Assembly (NCBI RefSeq): GCF_031877795.1
Contig: NC_133942.1
Coordinates: 2,852,001-2,916,000 of the forward strand
Source: Strix aluco
Taxonomy: Eukaryota > Chordata > Aves > Strigiformes > Strigidae
Reading direction: 5' to 3'
DNA: 64,000 nucleotides
The notes below the pieces were generated by a model. It did not search any database. It was not told where the DNA came from and saw only the letters and a list, made by a program, of their open reading frames with translations. Position 1 is the stretch's first letter; every line of letters starts with the position of its first letter. A program made the position numbers and the translations under genes. Positions 21,199-32,700 of this stretch are shown here, piece after piece.

Positions 21199-23061
21199 AC
21201 AGGATCCAGTTCAAGCTGCAGTGTACCACAGCCATCTACTGGGGCACTGCCTGCTGATCCAAAGGCGGCCTCAGCGTCAAAGGCCTGTTCTGTCCTGACC
21301 ACACTCCTCTGAGTGCACACAAATGCTGAAGCTTAGTTCTTGAAATAAAGTTGCCACTTTTCACAGCTCACCACGCTGCAGTCCAATTCAGTCTGCTGTC
21401 CAAGGCAAGGATTCCATGCCCGGCACCTGCACAACGAGGCTGCAGGCAGCCAAGTCGGGCACAAAGGGAAAGAGTGACTCAGAAGGGTGAAACAGCGCCT
21501 GGTCAGAGGGGAGGGTGAGGGTGCGGTGGAAAAAGGGACGTCTGGTCATAGGGGACTGGAGATCTTGGGCACAGAAGTTGGAAGCACAAAGGGTCTTAGG
21601 CCAGCTACTTGGTGGGACCCTTGTGTGTGTGCACAGTGCACCAGTGAACTTGAACCTGGACTCTGTCATGGCACAGGAGACACAGATCTGGAAAGACCCA
21701 CGGTTTGCGCTGATGGCGGGGTAAGGAGCTCGACATCCAGCCATGGATATGACATGGACTTAATTTCCATACAGTTAGTTGAGGCCTCTTATGCACATTC
21801 TGTGCTTATGAAGCTAGGGAGTGAAGGGGTGTTTGTGTTTCACTAGTAAACATCCAATGCTGATCATCTGGAAAGGCAGAAAAGGACTGGCATGTTTATA
21901 GAAGTGGTGGTTGTGAATGCATGGGCGCTGGTAAAGGCATCGCTCTGTCTATGTCAGTCTGTTGTTTTGCTACATCAATTGTGTAAGTCTGTACATGTGT
22001 TTGTTATCTGGCTCTTCGGAATGCAGTGTAAACCTTCTGAACACACGCGTGGGAACAGCAGCAGCCACATCCATGGGGCTGTGATAGGAGAAGCCTCCTG
22101 GGGGTGAGAGTTCACCGGATTCAGCTCTCGTGGACCTGAAAGGAGAAATCCCCCGTGCTCAGAAGTCCACTGGATCTGGCTGGTTTGTAACAGAATGGGG
22201 AAGGAAAGAAACCCAGAGAAACTCTGCAGCAGAGATGACAGAGAAGCTAGACTGTGAAAACAATGGAGAGGGCTGGCAGTTGGACTTGCACTGTGCAGTA
22301 ACTGGATTGCCTTCTGACAAAAGTGCAGGAAGGATGCAAGCTCAAATCTTTATTAAAAAAAATATGGAGTGTTTGTTTTCTCCAGTACATACCATTAAAG
22401 CATCTTGGCAGGACCCTTCCCTGGAAGTCCAAGAGTGCTTTAGCTCTCCTGGCAAGCTTTGCCTTGAAGCAGCATGCAGTAACTACAGCCATGGGGATGC
22501 TCTCACCCTTTCCTTGACCGCGATGTGCAGTGGCGAGGGCTGAGTCAAGGAAGGTCACGCCCAGACAGTCTCCCACAAGAAGGAGAGGCCCAGCTGCCCA
22601 TCACCAGAGCTCTCAGGGCATGAGAAGATTCACTTTTGTCTGTGAAAGCCAGCTCTAACAAGCCCCAGAAATCCAGAGCAAAGGGAAAAACAGACTCAGG
22701 GCCCAGGGTTTAGGCAGATGGGGGCTTCTCTTCAGGGCAGCTCTGCTCTTTATCTGACAAGTTCTCACTCTCCTTCTGCAGAACAAAGCTCTGGAAAGGA
22801 GCAGGACAAGGAACTGCTGAGAAGCATGAAAGCAACAGCTGCACTCTGCTGTGGTTATTTCAGATTCAGTCTAGGGCAGTGTGGGCTCTTCAGAGGGTCA
22901 CCACCTCAGCCCTTCCAACGTAGACACAAGCAGCACACAAACTCCGTGGTGTCACCAGCATAAGGCAATTTCACCCTTTGCCACGAGCTCTGCTTTCTCT
23001 GAGGGAAAAAAGAGCAGAGCTGCTAATCGCTTAGGAGTGCAGTATGTAGAGCCCTTCTTAC
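21199..23061. other. Spacer between acrosin and RABL2 remnants
   Basis: An AATAAA at 21343-21348 could serve the acrosin-like exon. Otherwise there are short frames without resemblance. The expected acidic last exon of RABL2 was not found on the minus strand here. Confidence 0.5.
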
Positions 23062-25086
23062 CTCCAGCTCTCGCATCACCTCCGTGAGATCTCCTGAATT
23101 CTGTTTGTAAGCAACTGGTGATTTGATGGCATCATTGAAGAGCTGATGAGAAGGAGAACACTTGTCACTCAAAGTAAGGGGCACCGGGTTTCTGTCACAT
23201 ATGGAGACTGTTCCCACACCCCAAGAAAAAGAACCAAACCTCTGCAACTACCTATAGCTACCAGGACCTCACAAGTAGGCAGACAGATCTACTAGCCCGT
23301 TTTCTGCTCTCTGTGCTTACAGCAGTCTCCATGTCCTTGGCTGCATAGGGGTCTCATAGATGCTGAGCCAAAAAGCTATGTTTTACCTTCACTCCATTGG
23401 TGCCATCTGCAGCAGACACAAGGTAAAAGGGCAAACTGAACGTCTGGACAAAATTGAAGCTTTTCTGGGTCACCTTCATATCTGCTGGGTGTGAAAAAAG
23501 AAGTGGTCAGTAAGACATCACTGTAGGCGGAATGCCAATACATGCAGGAGTGGTGGAACAGATGGAGAGCAGAGCCCAGTTCAGCTGTCCAAGCCTCCTC
23601 GCTGTAGTACAAAGCTGGGAAAGTACTCTCCAACAGCTGTAGGATTTTAAAAGTAACAACATCAACAAACCATTGACAAGAAGACACAAAAAGAAAAGAG
23701 TTCTTGTCGGTTTACCCGTGGTGTGTGACTAAATTATAGATGGACTCTGATGTGCTGTACATGAATAACGCTGTGCAGCTCATCAACTCACTTGCTGTGC
23801 AGCAACTACGAATGTTTTCCAAGCACATGGCTGTGATTTCTGCTGTGTGTCCACATGACCTGGACACCATTGCCAGTACTAGTCATGCCTTTCCCTCCGG
23901 TTTGGCCTTTGTGACCAGAATTCCCCACCACCCTTATGCCATGTTACCTATATTCCTGTGCATCAAGGGCACGCTCACAGTGTACAAATGACTCAACTGT
24001 TATCTATTTTTATTTAACAGGCAGTTAGGTGCAGCTGCCCCAACCTCAGCAGGCCAGAGGCTTTATTTCAGTTTTGGAACACGTCTACTGCGTATTTACA
24101 GGACGTGCTGACACAGCAGTAACAGCTCAAGGCTTTGATAGCCAGCCAGCCTGTATGCCGGCACAGGAGGGTGACTCCAGATGATCCCCCTGTTCCCACA
24201 GAAGCCACAGCTGAAGCAGTTCACACTCCAAACACTTGCCAGTGAGCCCTGCCCAGGCAGCCGCTCCCTACCTCTTTGCAGGAAGCTGTTCTGCAGACTG
24301 GGCAGGGTCATTTCCTAGCCCTGGTGGAACACAGCAAACGAAGGCACGGCAGAGGACTCTCCTGAGCAGCGGCCACTCACACACAGAACACGAAGAGCAG
24401 CGTTCATCTACACACAGGTTCTGTCTACAATACGCTGTAACACCGTGTCCATTTGCCTCAGGCCTCCTGCACAGTCCGTGCGATCCGTGCATTCAAGGCT
24501 GGTCTGACACAGCCTACAGGAAAGGCTTTTATTAGGCAAGATCAATCACACCCCAAACCACACCCCCGAGCCAGATGAACTTCCCTAGACTGCAGTGGGA
24601 GCCTGCACACCTTGTTCAGGCAGACAGACCTAGTCGTAGCTGCGATGATTTCTACCATGAATGCCAGCAAGGGAGCCCATGTCTGACACTGCTGACAGAG
24701 AACAGCAGGAGACGGGTCCTGAGGGTGTGTGTTCTCTCGCTGATGCTGAGCAGAGAGCTGATGCGTTATGTGCTCTCACAGGATGCAGGAGACAGCTCAC
24801 AACCCAAAGGACAGCTAAACATACCCAACTACACTGGTGTTATCTGGTGAGAGAAAAATGAACAATATATGCAGGTTTTTTACACCACTGGAAGAGACAA
24901 GAAACATAAGACAGTGTAATCATAAAAAGTAACCTACAGGCCAAGTGTCAACCAGGACTGTTATCAGTCAAAACTCCCCCAGATCACAGCTGTGACACTA
25001 CCCTTACCATGACACAAGCGGGAGCCTTACGGTAATAGGTGCATGGGTGCTCTGGAACCTCTGCTGCCCAGCCGTGTCCCAGAAGT
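23062..25086 (-). pseudogene. RABL2: RABL2 (Rab-like GTPase) broken copy, three recognisable exons
   Basis: Minus-strand exons, in gene order: 25008-25086 encodes DFWDTAGQQRFQST, the G3 switch region DTAGQ of Rab-like GTPases, then YYRKAPACVM. Exon 23387-23481 encodes MKVTQKSFNF, FSLPFYLVSAADGTNGVK. Exon 23062-23142 encodes LFNDAIKSPVAYKQNSGDL. All three match human RABL2 (WDTAGQERFQSMHASYYHKAHACIM; VSAADGTNVVK; LFNDAIRLAVSYKQNSQD) and keep canonical GT-AG sites. In the first exon, one base is missing between the HA and YY codons, which shifts the frame. The P-loop exons, the exon before VTQKS and the acidic C-terminal exon were not found. RABL2 acts in ciliary and sperm-tail transport. The CpG block at 25450 lies upstream and could be its old promoter. 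Confidence 0.75.
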
Positions 25087-25449
25087 CTGTACAACACAAA
25101 AAACAAGATTAGAATGACACAACTCTCCAAGTTCTGTTCTCCTCACAATTTAAACCCAGGATGCAAAGCCCAGTCCATCTACTCAGGGTCACAAATTTGG
25201 TTTCACTTCACTAATCTGGAGATTAGTGGAGAATCTGGAGATTAGTGGAGAAATCGGGTTTCATGCTTGCTAAATGAAAGACCTGATAAAGTATTAAGAT
25301 GCTCCAGATCCAGATTAAGTCTTTGTCTTCAAAGGATTTTCATCATTAGCAAATTACTTCTCATACAATTTTTGGATGCATGTTAAAAAACCCACCACAC
25401 AGAGGCAGCCCCACATCACACCCCCACACACACCCCCCACCCCCCCACC

Positions 25450-25598
25450 CCCTCCGGCGGCGGCCCCCCCACTCCCCGGGGCGAGTTCGCGTCGGGAACC
25501 GGGTGCCTTTACCCGGGTCGGGGTCCCGGCGCTGCCGGGCGCTCCCCGGTTTCAGCTGTTGGTTTCTCGGGGTGTGGGGGGGTGCAGCTTTTCTGTCG

Positions 25599-25638
<40 letters not shown>

Positions 25639-26410
25639 GTTTATCCCCCCCCAGCTCCTGCCACGTGGTTCTCGGTGACACCGCCCGCCCCCCCCCCTCC
25701 CGCTTTCCGCCAGCAGCAGCTTTGCCGCCCGCGGAAGGCAGGCGGGAGCCTTTAGGACCCAGCGGCGTCCCCGCCGGCTCCTGCCCGGCGGCACAGGGGG
25801 GTCCCGGCGGCGGCGGCGCCTCTGCCCGGAGCGGCCGGTGGCTCTGAGGGGTGTGGGGGCCGCGCTCTGCGGGCACCCCCCGCCTCCTCCCGGCTGGAAA
25901 AAGGGGAACCCCTGCGCTGCCTGAGGGGAAGGGGGTGTCTCCTCACCTCTCCGGAGCCCCAGCTCTGCGGCAGGTACTGTGGCTGCCCCCCCGCCCCGGC
26001 ACCGCCTGGCTGCTGGGGCCTGCACAGGGTCGGGGGGGTCTGAGGGAGAGATGTGGGGCCGCGTGTGTGTGGTGGGTCAGGGCTGGGGGGGATGTGGGGC
26101 CGCGTGTGTGTGGTGGGTCAGGGCTGGGGGGGATGTGGGGCCGCGTGTGTGTGACAGGGGTCGGGATGGGGGGAGGTGTGGGGCCTCTTCTGTGTGGGGG
26201 GGGTGTGAGCTGTGGGGCTGCCGGTGTGTAACGGTGAGGTCTGGTTGGGGGGAGCGGTGAGGCAGCTCCTCTGACAGTGGGGGGCGGTGGGGGGAGCTGT
26301 GGAGACCCCCCCGGGGTGGTGTGGGGGGTGGCGGCTGGGGGCAGCTGTGGAGGCTGCCTGCGTGTGACAGTGGGGTCTGTGCAGGGGCAGCTCCGAGGGT
26401 CCCTGTGCGT
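25450..26410. repeat. CpG-rich duplicated block, copy A (direct copy of 39003-39969)
   Basis: This block matches 39003-39969 base for base apart from scattered substitutions and a different (GT)n length (16 units at 25601-25632 against 14 at 39155-39182). It holds a CpG island, a 41-base tandem repeat (starts near 26050, 26091, 26132) and GTGTGTGTGGTGGGTCAGGG motifs. Homology ends at about 26410 (CTGTGCGTGG). Identical long frames in both copies have no family resemblance and reflect composition. It may once have been a bidirectional promoter. Confidence 0.85.
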
Positions 26411-27723
26411 GGGACTCTGCCTGCATTGCTCTATGTCTGAGAGTGCCCAAACCCTGTCCCTGTTTGTCAGAGGTGATTCTGAGAAGTGTCTCCAGCAGCA
26501 TCTCCCGTTTCATGAGACAGATCGACCAGTGCCTCAGAAATGGCCCCTTTGAGAGATGAACGTAGCTCTTCCCAGACATGAGCTGAGGTCTCAGCATGGC
26601 AATCCCCATAGAAGAAGGTTGGGAGTCGGTCACCCAGCTTTCTGACCAGGAGCACTTGGCTTTTGTTGTGTTCTGGCTTTCCTCCCCAGCCAGAGGGGTT
26701 AAGTCAATACTCTTGTTTTGTAGGAATTGAGATTGCCTTGGAGCAGGGCTGCTGCAGGGATGGGTGATGTGTCTCTTTCATGGTCAGTCACTGCTCATCC
26801 CGTTCTCCCAAATGCCCTGCTAAGACTGTGTGAATCAAGTGTAAAGGAGGTTCACCTCCATGCACCCTCCTCTGCAGCATGCAACCTGCTAATTCAAGTA
26901 TGCACAGACAGACCCAAAGGAGCATGTGTTGAAGGTAAGCAGGCATATCATCTATCTGTGTGCAAAAAAAAGCGCTCTTCCTGGAAGGATTCCTCATTCT
27001 AGGTGACACTCTTCCTCCCTGTTGGGTGAATGTTCCTCTGAATCTTTATGTTAAATAGACACTCTCTGGACAACCAGCTTACACCCAGGGATATTCTCTC
27101 CAGTAGCCTTCCCAGTGTTGACCTGGAGTCCCCTCACTCTAGTTATACACAAAGTCTGCATTAGCACACTGCAGCTACGGTAGTGTGTTGATGTGTGGTG
27201 AGTCATATAGTTCCTTTTCTAGTCAGGTACTTTGCATATGCAGTCCAGGAACTCCAGTAAACCCTTTCAGAGGGTTAGGGCTTTTGTGTAAGGCCTGTGT
27301 AATCCTTTTCAGACAACGCCACCAGGGTATCTGGGTAACCCCGAGGCACACAGCACTGGACACTGCTTCTCAGGCATTGGAATCCAGCCCTGTGCCTCTG
27401 CTGACATGAATGGAAACACCAGCAGGCAGCGTCACATGGCTCGTGCTCTCACAAAATCCCTGTGACCAGAATTTCCTACTGGTTTTATCTTCTCTTTAGA
27501 GGGTTCATAGGCAAGACCCAAGACAGAAAAGACTGGAAATCAGATCAGATTTCTAGGGCAGGGAATAGACTGTGTGTCCAGCAGTGGTCTGTCATTGGCC
27601 ATTTCTGTGCAGGGTTTCTGGCCATTCTCACTGTTGCTTGGCCAGGAGAGGGGCTGGTGGTTGGGGTTATCAAAGCAGACATGGGCTGAAACTCAGGGCC
27701 CTCTCTGTGCTTCTTTCCTGCAG
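26411..27723. other. Spacer upstream of the LRR exon
   Basis: No NACHT, pyrin or further leucine-rich exon could be recognised here, although they would be expected if the LRR exon belonged to a whole gene. Confidence 0.5.
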
Positions 27724-27894
27724 GTTGTGGGCTTGCAGTCTCACAACTGCCTGCCGTGGTGATCTGGCCACTGTGCTCAGCACCAACCAGACCCTGCTGG
27801 AGTTGAGGCTGGGCACCAATGCCCTGGGAGATGCTGGAGTGCACCTGCTATGTGAGAAGCTTAAACACCCTGCCTGCCCCCTTAAAGAATTGCA
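27724..27894 (+). pseudogene. Lone NLRP-type leucine-rich-repeat exon
   Basis: A 171-base exon lies between acceptor TTCCTGCAG and donor CA|GTAAGG. It encodes LWACSLTTACRGDLATVLS, NQTLLELRLGTNALGD and GVHLLCEKLKHPACPLKEL. This is the 57-residue ribonuclease-inhibitor-like double repeat that NLRP inflammasome sensors carry as repeated 171-base exons (compare human NLRP3, which also has SSNQKLVELDLSDNALGD). The exon itself is open and in the usual phase. No companion exons were found within the window, so it is either a stranded exon or part of a widely spaced gene. Confidence 0.7.
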
Positions 27895-29429
27895 GTAAGG
27901 GACTTCAAGGTTCTTTTGAGCATTTCCCAGTGTGCCCATGAGGCAAACTTCAGCACATGAGAATCTCATGAGGCTGGTGCTGGAAAGATGCTTCTTCTTG
28001 GATGGAGAGAAGCCAAAAGTAACAAACCTATGATGTCGCTTATAGTTTGCATCTAGACTTTGCTTTCTGAATGGCATTAATAAACAGGGTACGCCAGGCA
28101 CTTTCTCCCATAGAACTGCTAAGAAATAATGAAACTCTTGAGAGTGTGCTGAGTAGAATTACCTATCTCTGATTTTGGCTAGTAGCAGGGCAGTGTGGAA
28201 AGGCAACTGAATGTAGGCAACCTTACTTTGTTCATTTTTTTCTGATCCTGTGGGACTGCATGCTGTTCCACGAGGAGCACAGCCTGTGCCGTTTACCTTT
28301 GGCCTCAGCTCTTTGCATTATGGAGAAGCCCTGCTCCTGCATCTTCCTGACAGAAGAAGAGGGGGAAGGCAGTGATGAGGAAAGGACCTCCCTCATCTTT
28401 GTCTGGCCCACTGGCTCCTGCGTTGCCACTTTTGGGTGAGTCTTGGTGGCACGTCCCATGGCTGGGCAGGAGAGGTTCCCGTGCAGAGCCTTGTGGCAAT
28501 TGAGGCACAGACTCTCCATGAAGTGCAGAAGGAAAGACCCTTTACTATTACAGTAGTACATGCTTATGCTCTTGTTAAAGCTCTTACTTCATATAATTAG
28601 CAAATCAGCAATTAGACAGCTATCAACCTTTTCTCCTATCACCATCAGACCCCTCTAACACGGCTGTGCAGACCAGTCACCCTCTCGTTCACGCGCTGTT
28701 CACGCGGCGGTAACTTCTCACAGCTCAGCACTTTCCCACAGCTCAGTGTTGCAGCTGGCCGTTGTTTTTCCTCTGCCACCTCAGCACAACTTGGCAGTTT
28801 CTGACATTTCTCCCCAGGCCTGTTTCTCATCAAAGCCTTGCTGCTTCTCAGGGGCTGTGCAGGGCTGACAGGCCGATGTCGACTTTGCCTCTCTCCCACA
28901 GTTTCTCACCAGAGTATAGACACCAACACGCTACCCCACCTCTCTCTCCCCCAGCATCTCCCCTCCTTTACTGATGTCTCTCCCTCGGTGCAGCCTTTGC
29001 TCCTCCAGCAGGTTTGCGGAGCCCTGTCAGCTCTCCTTCACCCAAGGGTGCAGTGCTGAGAGGCTGCTGAAGCTTGTCCAGCCCTTGAAATGTTTCCCCA
29101 GTTGCTCTTCCACACGAGCACCACTGATCCTGCCCCAGGACACCTGGAAAGTGTCAGGCATGACGACATGACTCTGGACACGATGTTCAAAGGCATTCGG
29201 ATGCAGGTGATCTTCTTCTCAGTCCTGCTGGTGGGTGGCAAAGGGAACAGACCCTGCAGGTAGACGATTGTGCCACTGGTGTTAGCAGTGGGTCTCTATG
29301 ACCTTGAGACCCTCCCTGAGGAAGAGATGGGATTCACCTGATGAAGTGGGACAAAACTACCTTTGCTAACAGGCTGGGCAACATGGAAAGAAGCTTTAAA
29401 CTGAAAGGGTGCGTGAAAGTTTCACCAAA
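27895..29429. other. Spacer with one unassigned minus-strand frame
   Basis: A 109-codon minus-strand frame at 28232-28561 contains the cysteine-bearing phrase SLCLNCHKALHGNLSCP but matches nothing I recognise. The remainder has short frames only. Confidence 0.35.
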
Positions 29430-29815
29430 ATGGGATAAAAGAACTTAGCGACACCGATGGGATGTAGATGAGCAGACACTCCTTTACTAACGGCCGGGTG
29501 CGCAGGGGAGTCGTCTCACCAACAACACACACCTAACTCGTGTAGCGTGCTGATTATATTGGATACAGTCAGACAGATTAATCAAGTTCTCATACACAAA
29601 CGTGATAATTCCCATAACTCATTTTCATATTCCCACCTCTTTCCGGTCATGTGCACCCGAGTCCTGAAACGAGTCAGGGGGCTGCTTTTGTGACCACCAC
29701 GGACTGCTGACTCAAAAGAAAGACCCTCCAATGCCCCTGACTCAAGGATTTTGGCTCCCATTGCGATTTTAACATGCTTCGAGGCCCTTTCACAATGCAA
29801 CTTCTAAAATACCTG
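29430..29815 (-). repeat. LTR of the same family as 60760-61120, minus orientation
   Basis: Read on the minus strand, the segment contains GCACCCGGCCGTTAGTAAAG, AGTGTCTGCTCATCTACATC and GGTGTCG. This is colinear with GCACCCGGCCGTTAATAAAG, AGTGTCTGCTTATCTGCATC and GGTGTCG at 61062-61120. The polyadenylation signal is changed to AGTAAA. The outer boundaries are approximate. Confidence 0.6.
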
Positions 29816-30266
29816 GTCTACAGGGCGATAAATCGTCCTGACCGCACAGTCTAACGATGGCATCATCACGAGTCTTATTCTTTGACTAGAAATCTGGTTA
29901 ATGATTATCACTAGTCTACGTGGCCTTAGCCTGGGACTTTACACAGGAGTTTGTAGCAGCATAACTGGTTCTATGGTTACTCTAAATCATTACTTATTTA
30001 AATCCAGATCACCAAAAATCATTAAAATCAGCTCAAATTAATAACAAATCAGTAACACTCCTGCAGTGGCCTTTTGATTATCTGTCATGTCTGCTGTGCT
30101 CCAGTAAGACCTTAGTTAATTCTGTGTTTTCTGCTGACACCTGCTGGCCCTCAGCAGAAGGTTACTGTGGGCCTGCTACAAAACTTTCCTGCCTGAAAGG
30201 CTTTCACAACCTCGGAAGTGGTTATTATTTACAAGGGGGTCAGGGTGCGGCACGGGACCCCTCGGT

Positions 30267-32181
30267 TCATCCCCCAGAGGGTCCCCATTCGGAGCGCGCC
30301 GTTCCCTCCACTTCCTGGATCCCTTTGCCAAAGGGCCGGAGGAAATACCCGGCCAGGTCCCAGCAGAGCCGCCCTGCGGGGACACGAGCATCAGCTCTGC
30401 TGGGGACACACGTGTCCCCTCCAGGGCCACCCTGCAGAGACCCGGGAGACCCCAGCACCCATCAGAGCCATTTTGGGCTCACCCAGCCCTTCCTGGGGGT
30501 CCCAAATCCAGGACTCATCATAAGGAGCCCCCACAACGGTGACAAACATCACGGCAGCCGCGAGGACGTGGAGGAGCGAGAGCCACCAGCCGAAGAGCAG
30601 CGGGCAGAGGATGTTCCCACACGTCACTGTGGATCCCACGGGAGGGGAGGCACCGGACGGGACCGTTGTCACCTGCAACGGCCCAAACCCACGCCGTCAC
30701 CGCACAGGGTTGTCCCCAAGGCCACCCACCTCCGGAGCCCCGGATGACGTTGAGGTTGGAGTAGAGCTCCTTGACTGTTAAGAAAATCTCTTTTTTAATG
30801 ATTACTTACAAATAAATGAGATCATAGAAATAAGAATTCAATGGTCATTAGAATAGGAGATTAGAAATCAGTAAACTATTGTAAGGAGGCAGGTGTTCAA
30901 ATAGTCTGAAGACGTAAAACCACGCTGTGCTGCTCATTCGTCATATGGTTGGCCAAAAACCCAGCCCAGTTAATCCGTGGATAAAGACAGATGAATCGAA
31001 ACCTTTAATTTATTTTAATTTTTTATTATATTTATAATTAATATAATTTTAATTATATATAATTAAGTTTGATATATAGTATATATTTATATATTATCTA
31101 TATTATAGATTATATATGTATATATAAATACAATACAATTTATATTTAATATAATATTTTAACTGATATAGACATAAGAAATGGGTGATAAAGCGTCTAG
31201 TTTTAATATTCTTAAAGGTTATAAGGTTAACGTCTCAGAAATTAGAAATGTGAAATGGAACATGGAGAGAAGGTTGTGGAAATCAGAGGAAGCAAGAGGG
31301 TGGTTTGAAGAGGGGTGACTCGATGGGCCTGGAACGGCCCAACAGAGCGTGTGATCAGGAGCAGAACCAACGACGAGAAAGGACTCGCTGACGGATGGAA
31401 ATTTATGGACATTTTTGATCACTGAAAGGATAGAGAATTGAAACATCAAGGGAAACTGAGGTGGACTTTGTATGAGGTGCTGGTTTAGAATCCCGACAGG
31501 AGGAGGAGCAGGGGCTGACGCCAGCTGCCATTCACGGGGGTGGGTGCACGTGATAGTAAAGGCCAAAGCAGAGCGAAGCCCATTCCGTTACAAGTCTATT
31601 TGATTTATCACTCTGCAAGACATGGAAATATCTGTCCTTTATGCTGCAGGCCTGAGTAGGATAGAAATGTTTAGAAAATGTCAGTAAAAATGAAACAAAG
31701 AAGAAATGAGGAAAGAAGCAAAGCAAAGAATATTTATAAACAGAATTTTCAGCTTTTTAAAATATTTTTGTGTTTATTTCCTCTTTAACATACCTTGCTT
31801 TGTTTTGATATACCAGTCTTCGGGGCATGTCATGAACATAGTTTCAATTACGGTTTTGAAAGACAAAAGTATTTCCAGAAGTGGGGTGGGATGTAGCTAC
31901 AGGGACGCGGATGCCCTAAGTCACAGGGAAAGAGTTTTATTTGTCTTTATCACTGACGATCTCTGATCGGTGCTCCCAGGGCCGCGCCGTCCTGGGGCCC
32001 TTCCATTTCTTGAAGCCAAACTGCGGAGATTTTTTAAATTTATTTTTTTGGGGGGGGGTGGAGGGAAGAAAAAGAAACCCCATTACAGCCATCCAGGAGC
32101 ACCCATGGGTGCCCCCACCCATGCCACAGCCACCCACCTTAGAGTTGCCAGAGAGCTTGTTGGCCTCCGCGGCGTTTTCGG
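30267..32181 (-). pseudogene. Gene for a YccF-like (inner membrane component domain, DUF307-type) membrane protein, two splice sites damaged
   Basis: Exons in minus-strand order with matching phase: 32138-32181 (ENAAEANKLSGNSK); 31954-32020 (FGFKKWKGPRTARPWEHRSE); 30730-30774 (KELYSNLNVIRGSG); 30519-30626 (TCGNILCPLLFGWWLSLLHV, then MFVTVVGAPY); 30267-30373 (GRLCWDLAGYFLRPFGKGIQ, stop at 30267-30269). The pattern GNIL-x-LLFGWW, a hydrophobic run, TVVG-x-PYG and then LRPFGK is that of bacterial YccF domains as I remember them. I know of no well-described vertebrate protein with it. The donor after GAPY reads G|ATGAGT instead of G|GTGAGT, and the first acceptor reads TTTCTGCGG instead of TTTCTGCAG, so this copy is probably broken. 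A first exon at 32417-32488 is possible, but its phase does not match. Confidence 0.5.
31010..31165. repeat. AT-rich low-complexity tract
   Basis: About 150 bases of almost pure A and T (TATATATTTATATATTATC-type sequence) inside the long intron of the YccF-like gene. Confidence 0.85.
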
Positions 32182-32700
32182 CCGCAGAAATCCCCCCCCA
32201 GTGTGATGCTCAGGAGGGGGGACCCTCTGATACCCAGGATGGGGGGGCGCCCCCAGCATGCCCAGGACTGGGGACACACACCCCATCAGTGCCCAGTGTG
32301 ATGCTCAGGAGGGGGAACCCCCCTGGTACCCAGGACGGGGGGGACCCTCCCAGTGCCTGGTATAATTGTCGGGAAAGGGGAGACCCCCCCTCAGGTGCCC
32401 CCCTCCCCCCACTCACTGGGCGCATCCTCTGTGCAGCAGCAGCGGAGGGGAAGGGGCGGGGGGTGCCGGGCTCCCCCTCGCTGGGCATGGCGGCGTCTGT
32501 CCGTCGGTCGGTCGGTCGTCGGTGGGTCCGTCCTGCCCCGCCGGTATTTAACGGGAGGTGCCGGGCATGCGCGAGGCGTGGTCCCCCCCCACACTCCCCA
32601 GAACCGCCCCCCTTCACACCGGGAGGGGCCGGGGCCGACCTGCCTCCGCCGGGGGCCTGGAGTGCGCCTGATAACGGGGTGCGCGGTGTATCGGGGTGCG
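32160..32700 (-). promoter_or_regulatory. CpG island with a candidate first exon (32417-32488)
   Basis: CpG-dense sequence with CGGTCGGTCGGTCG at 32502-32518. On the minus strand, an ATG at 32486-32488 opens MPSEGEPGTPRPFPSAAAAQ and reaches a donor CCCA|GTGAGT at 32417/32416. It is well placed to start the YccF-like transcript, but it ends in phase 0 while the next recognisable exon needs phase 1. It may therefore be noncoding, frame-damaged or belong to another gene. Confidence 0.4.

Noticed and set aside
28232-28561. Cysteine-bearing minus-strand frame (CLNCHKALHGNLSC) as a zinc-finger exon
   Set aside because: Spacing fits no zinc-binding family I know, and no splice sites frame it convincingly.
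31943-31960. Reading the FGFKKWK exon through to a stop (SDKDK) with overlapping AATAAA as the gene end
   Set aside because: The donor GTCA|GTGATA and in-phase downstream exons (KELYSNLNVIRG and the YccF-like block) give a better model; the read-through end could still be an alternative terminus.
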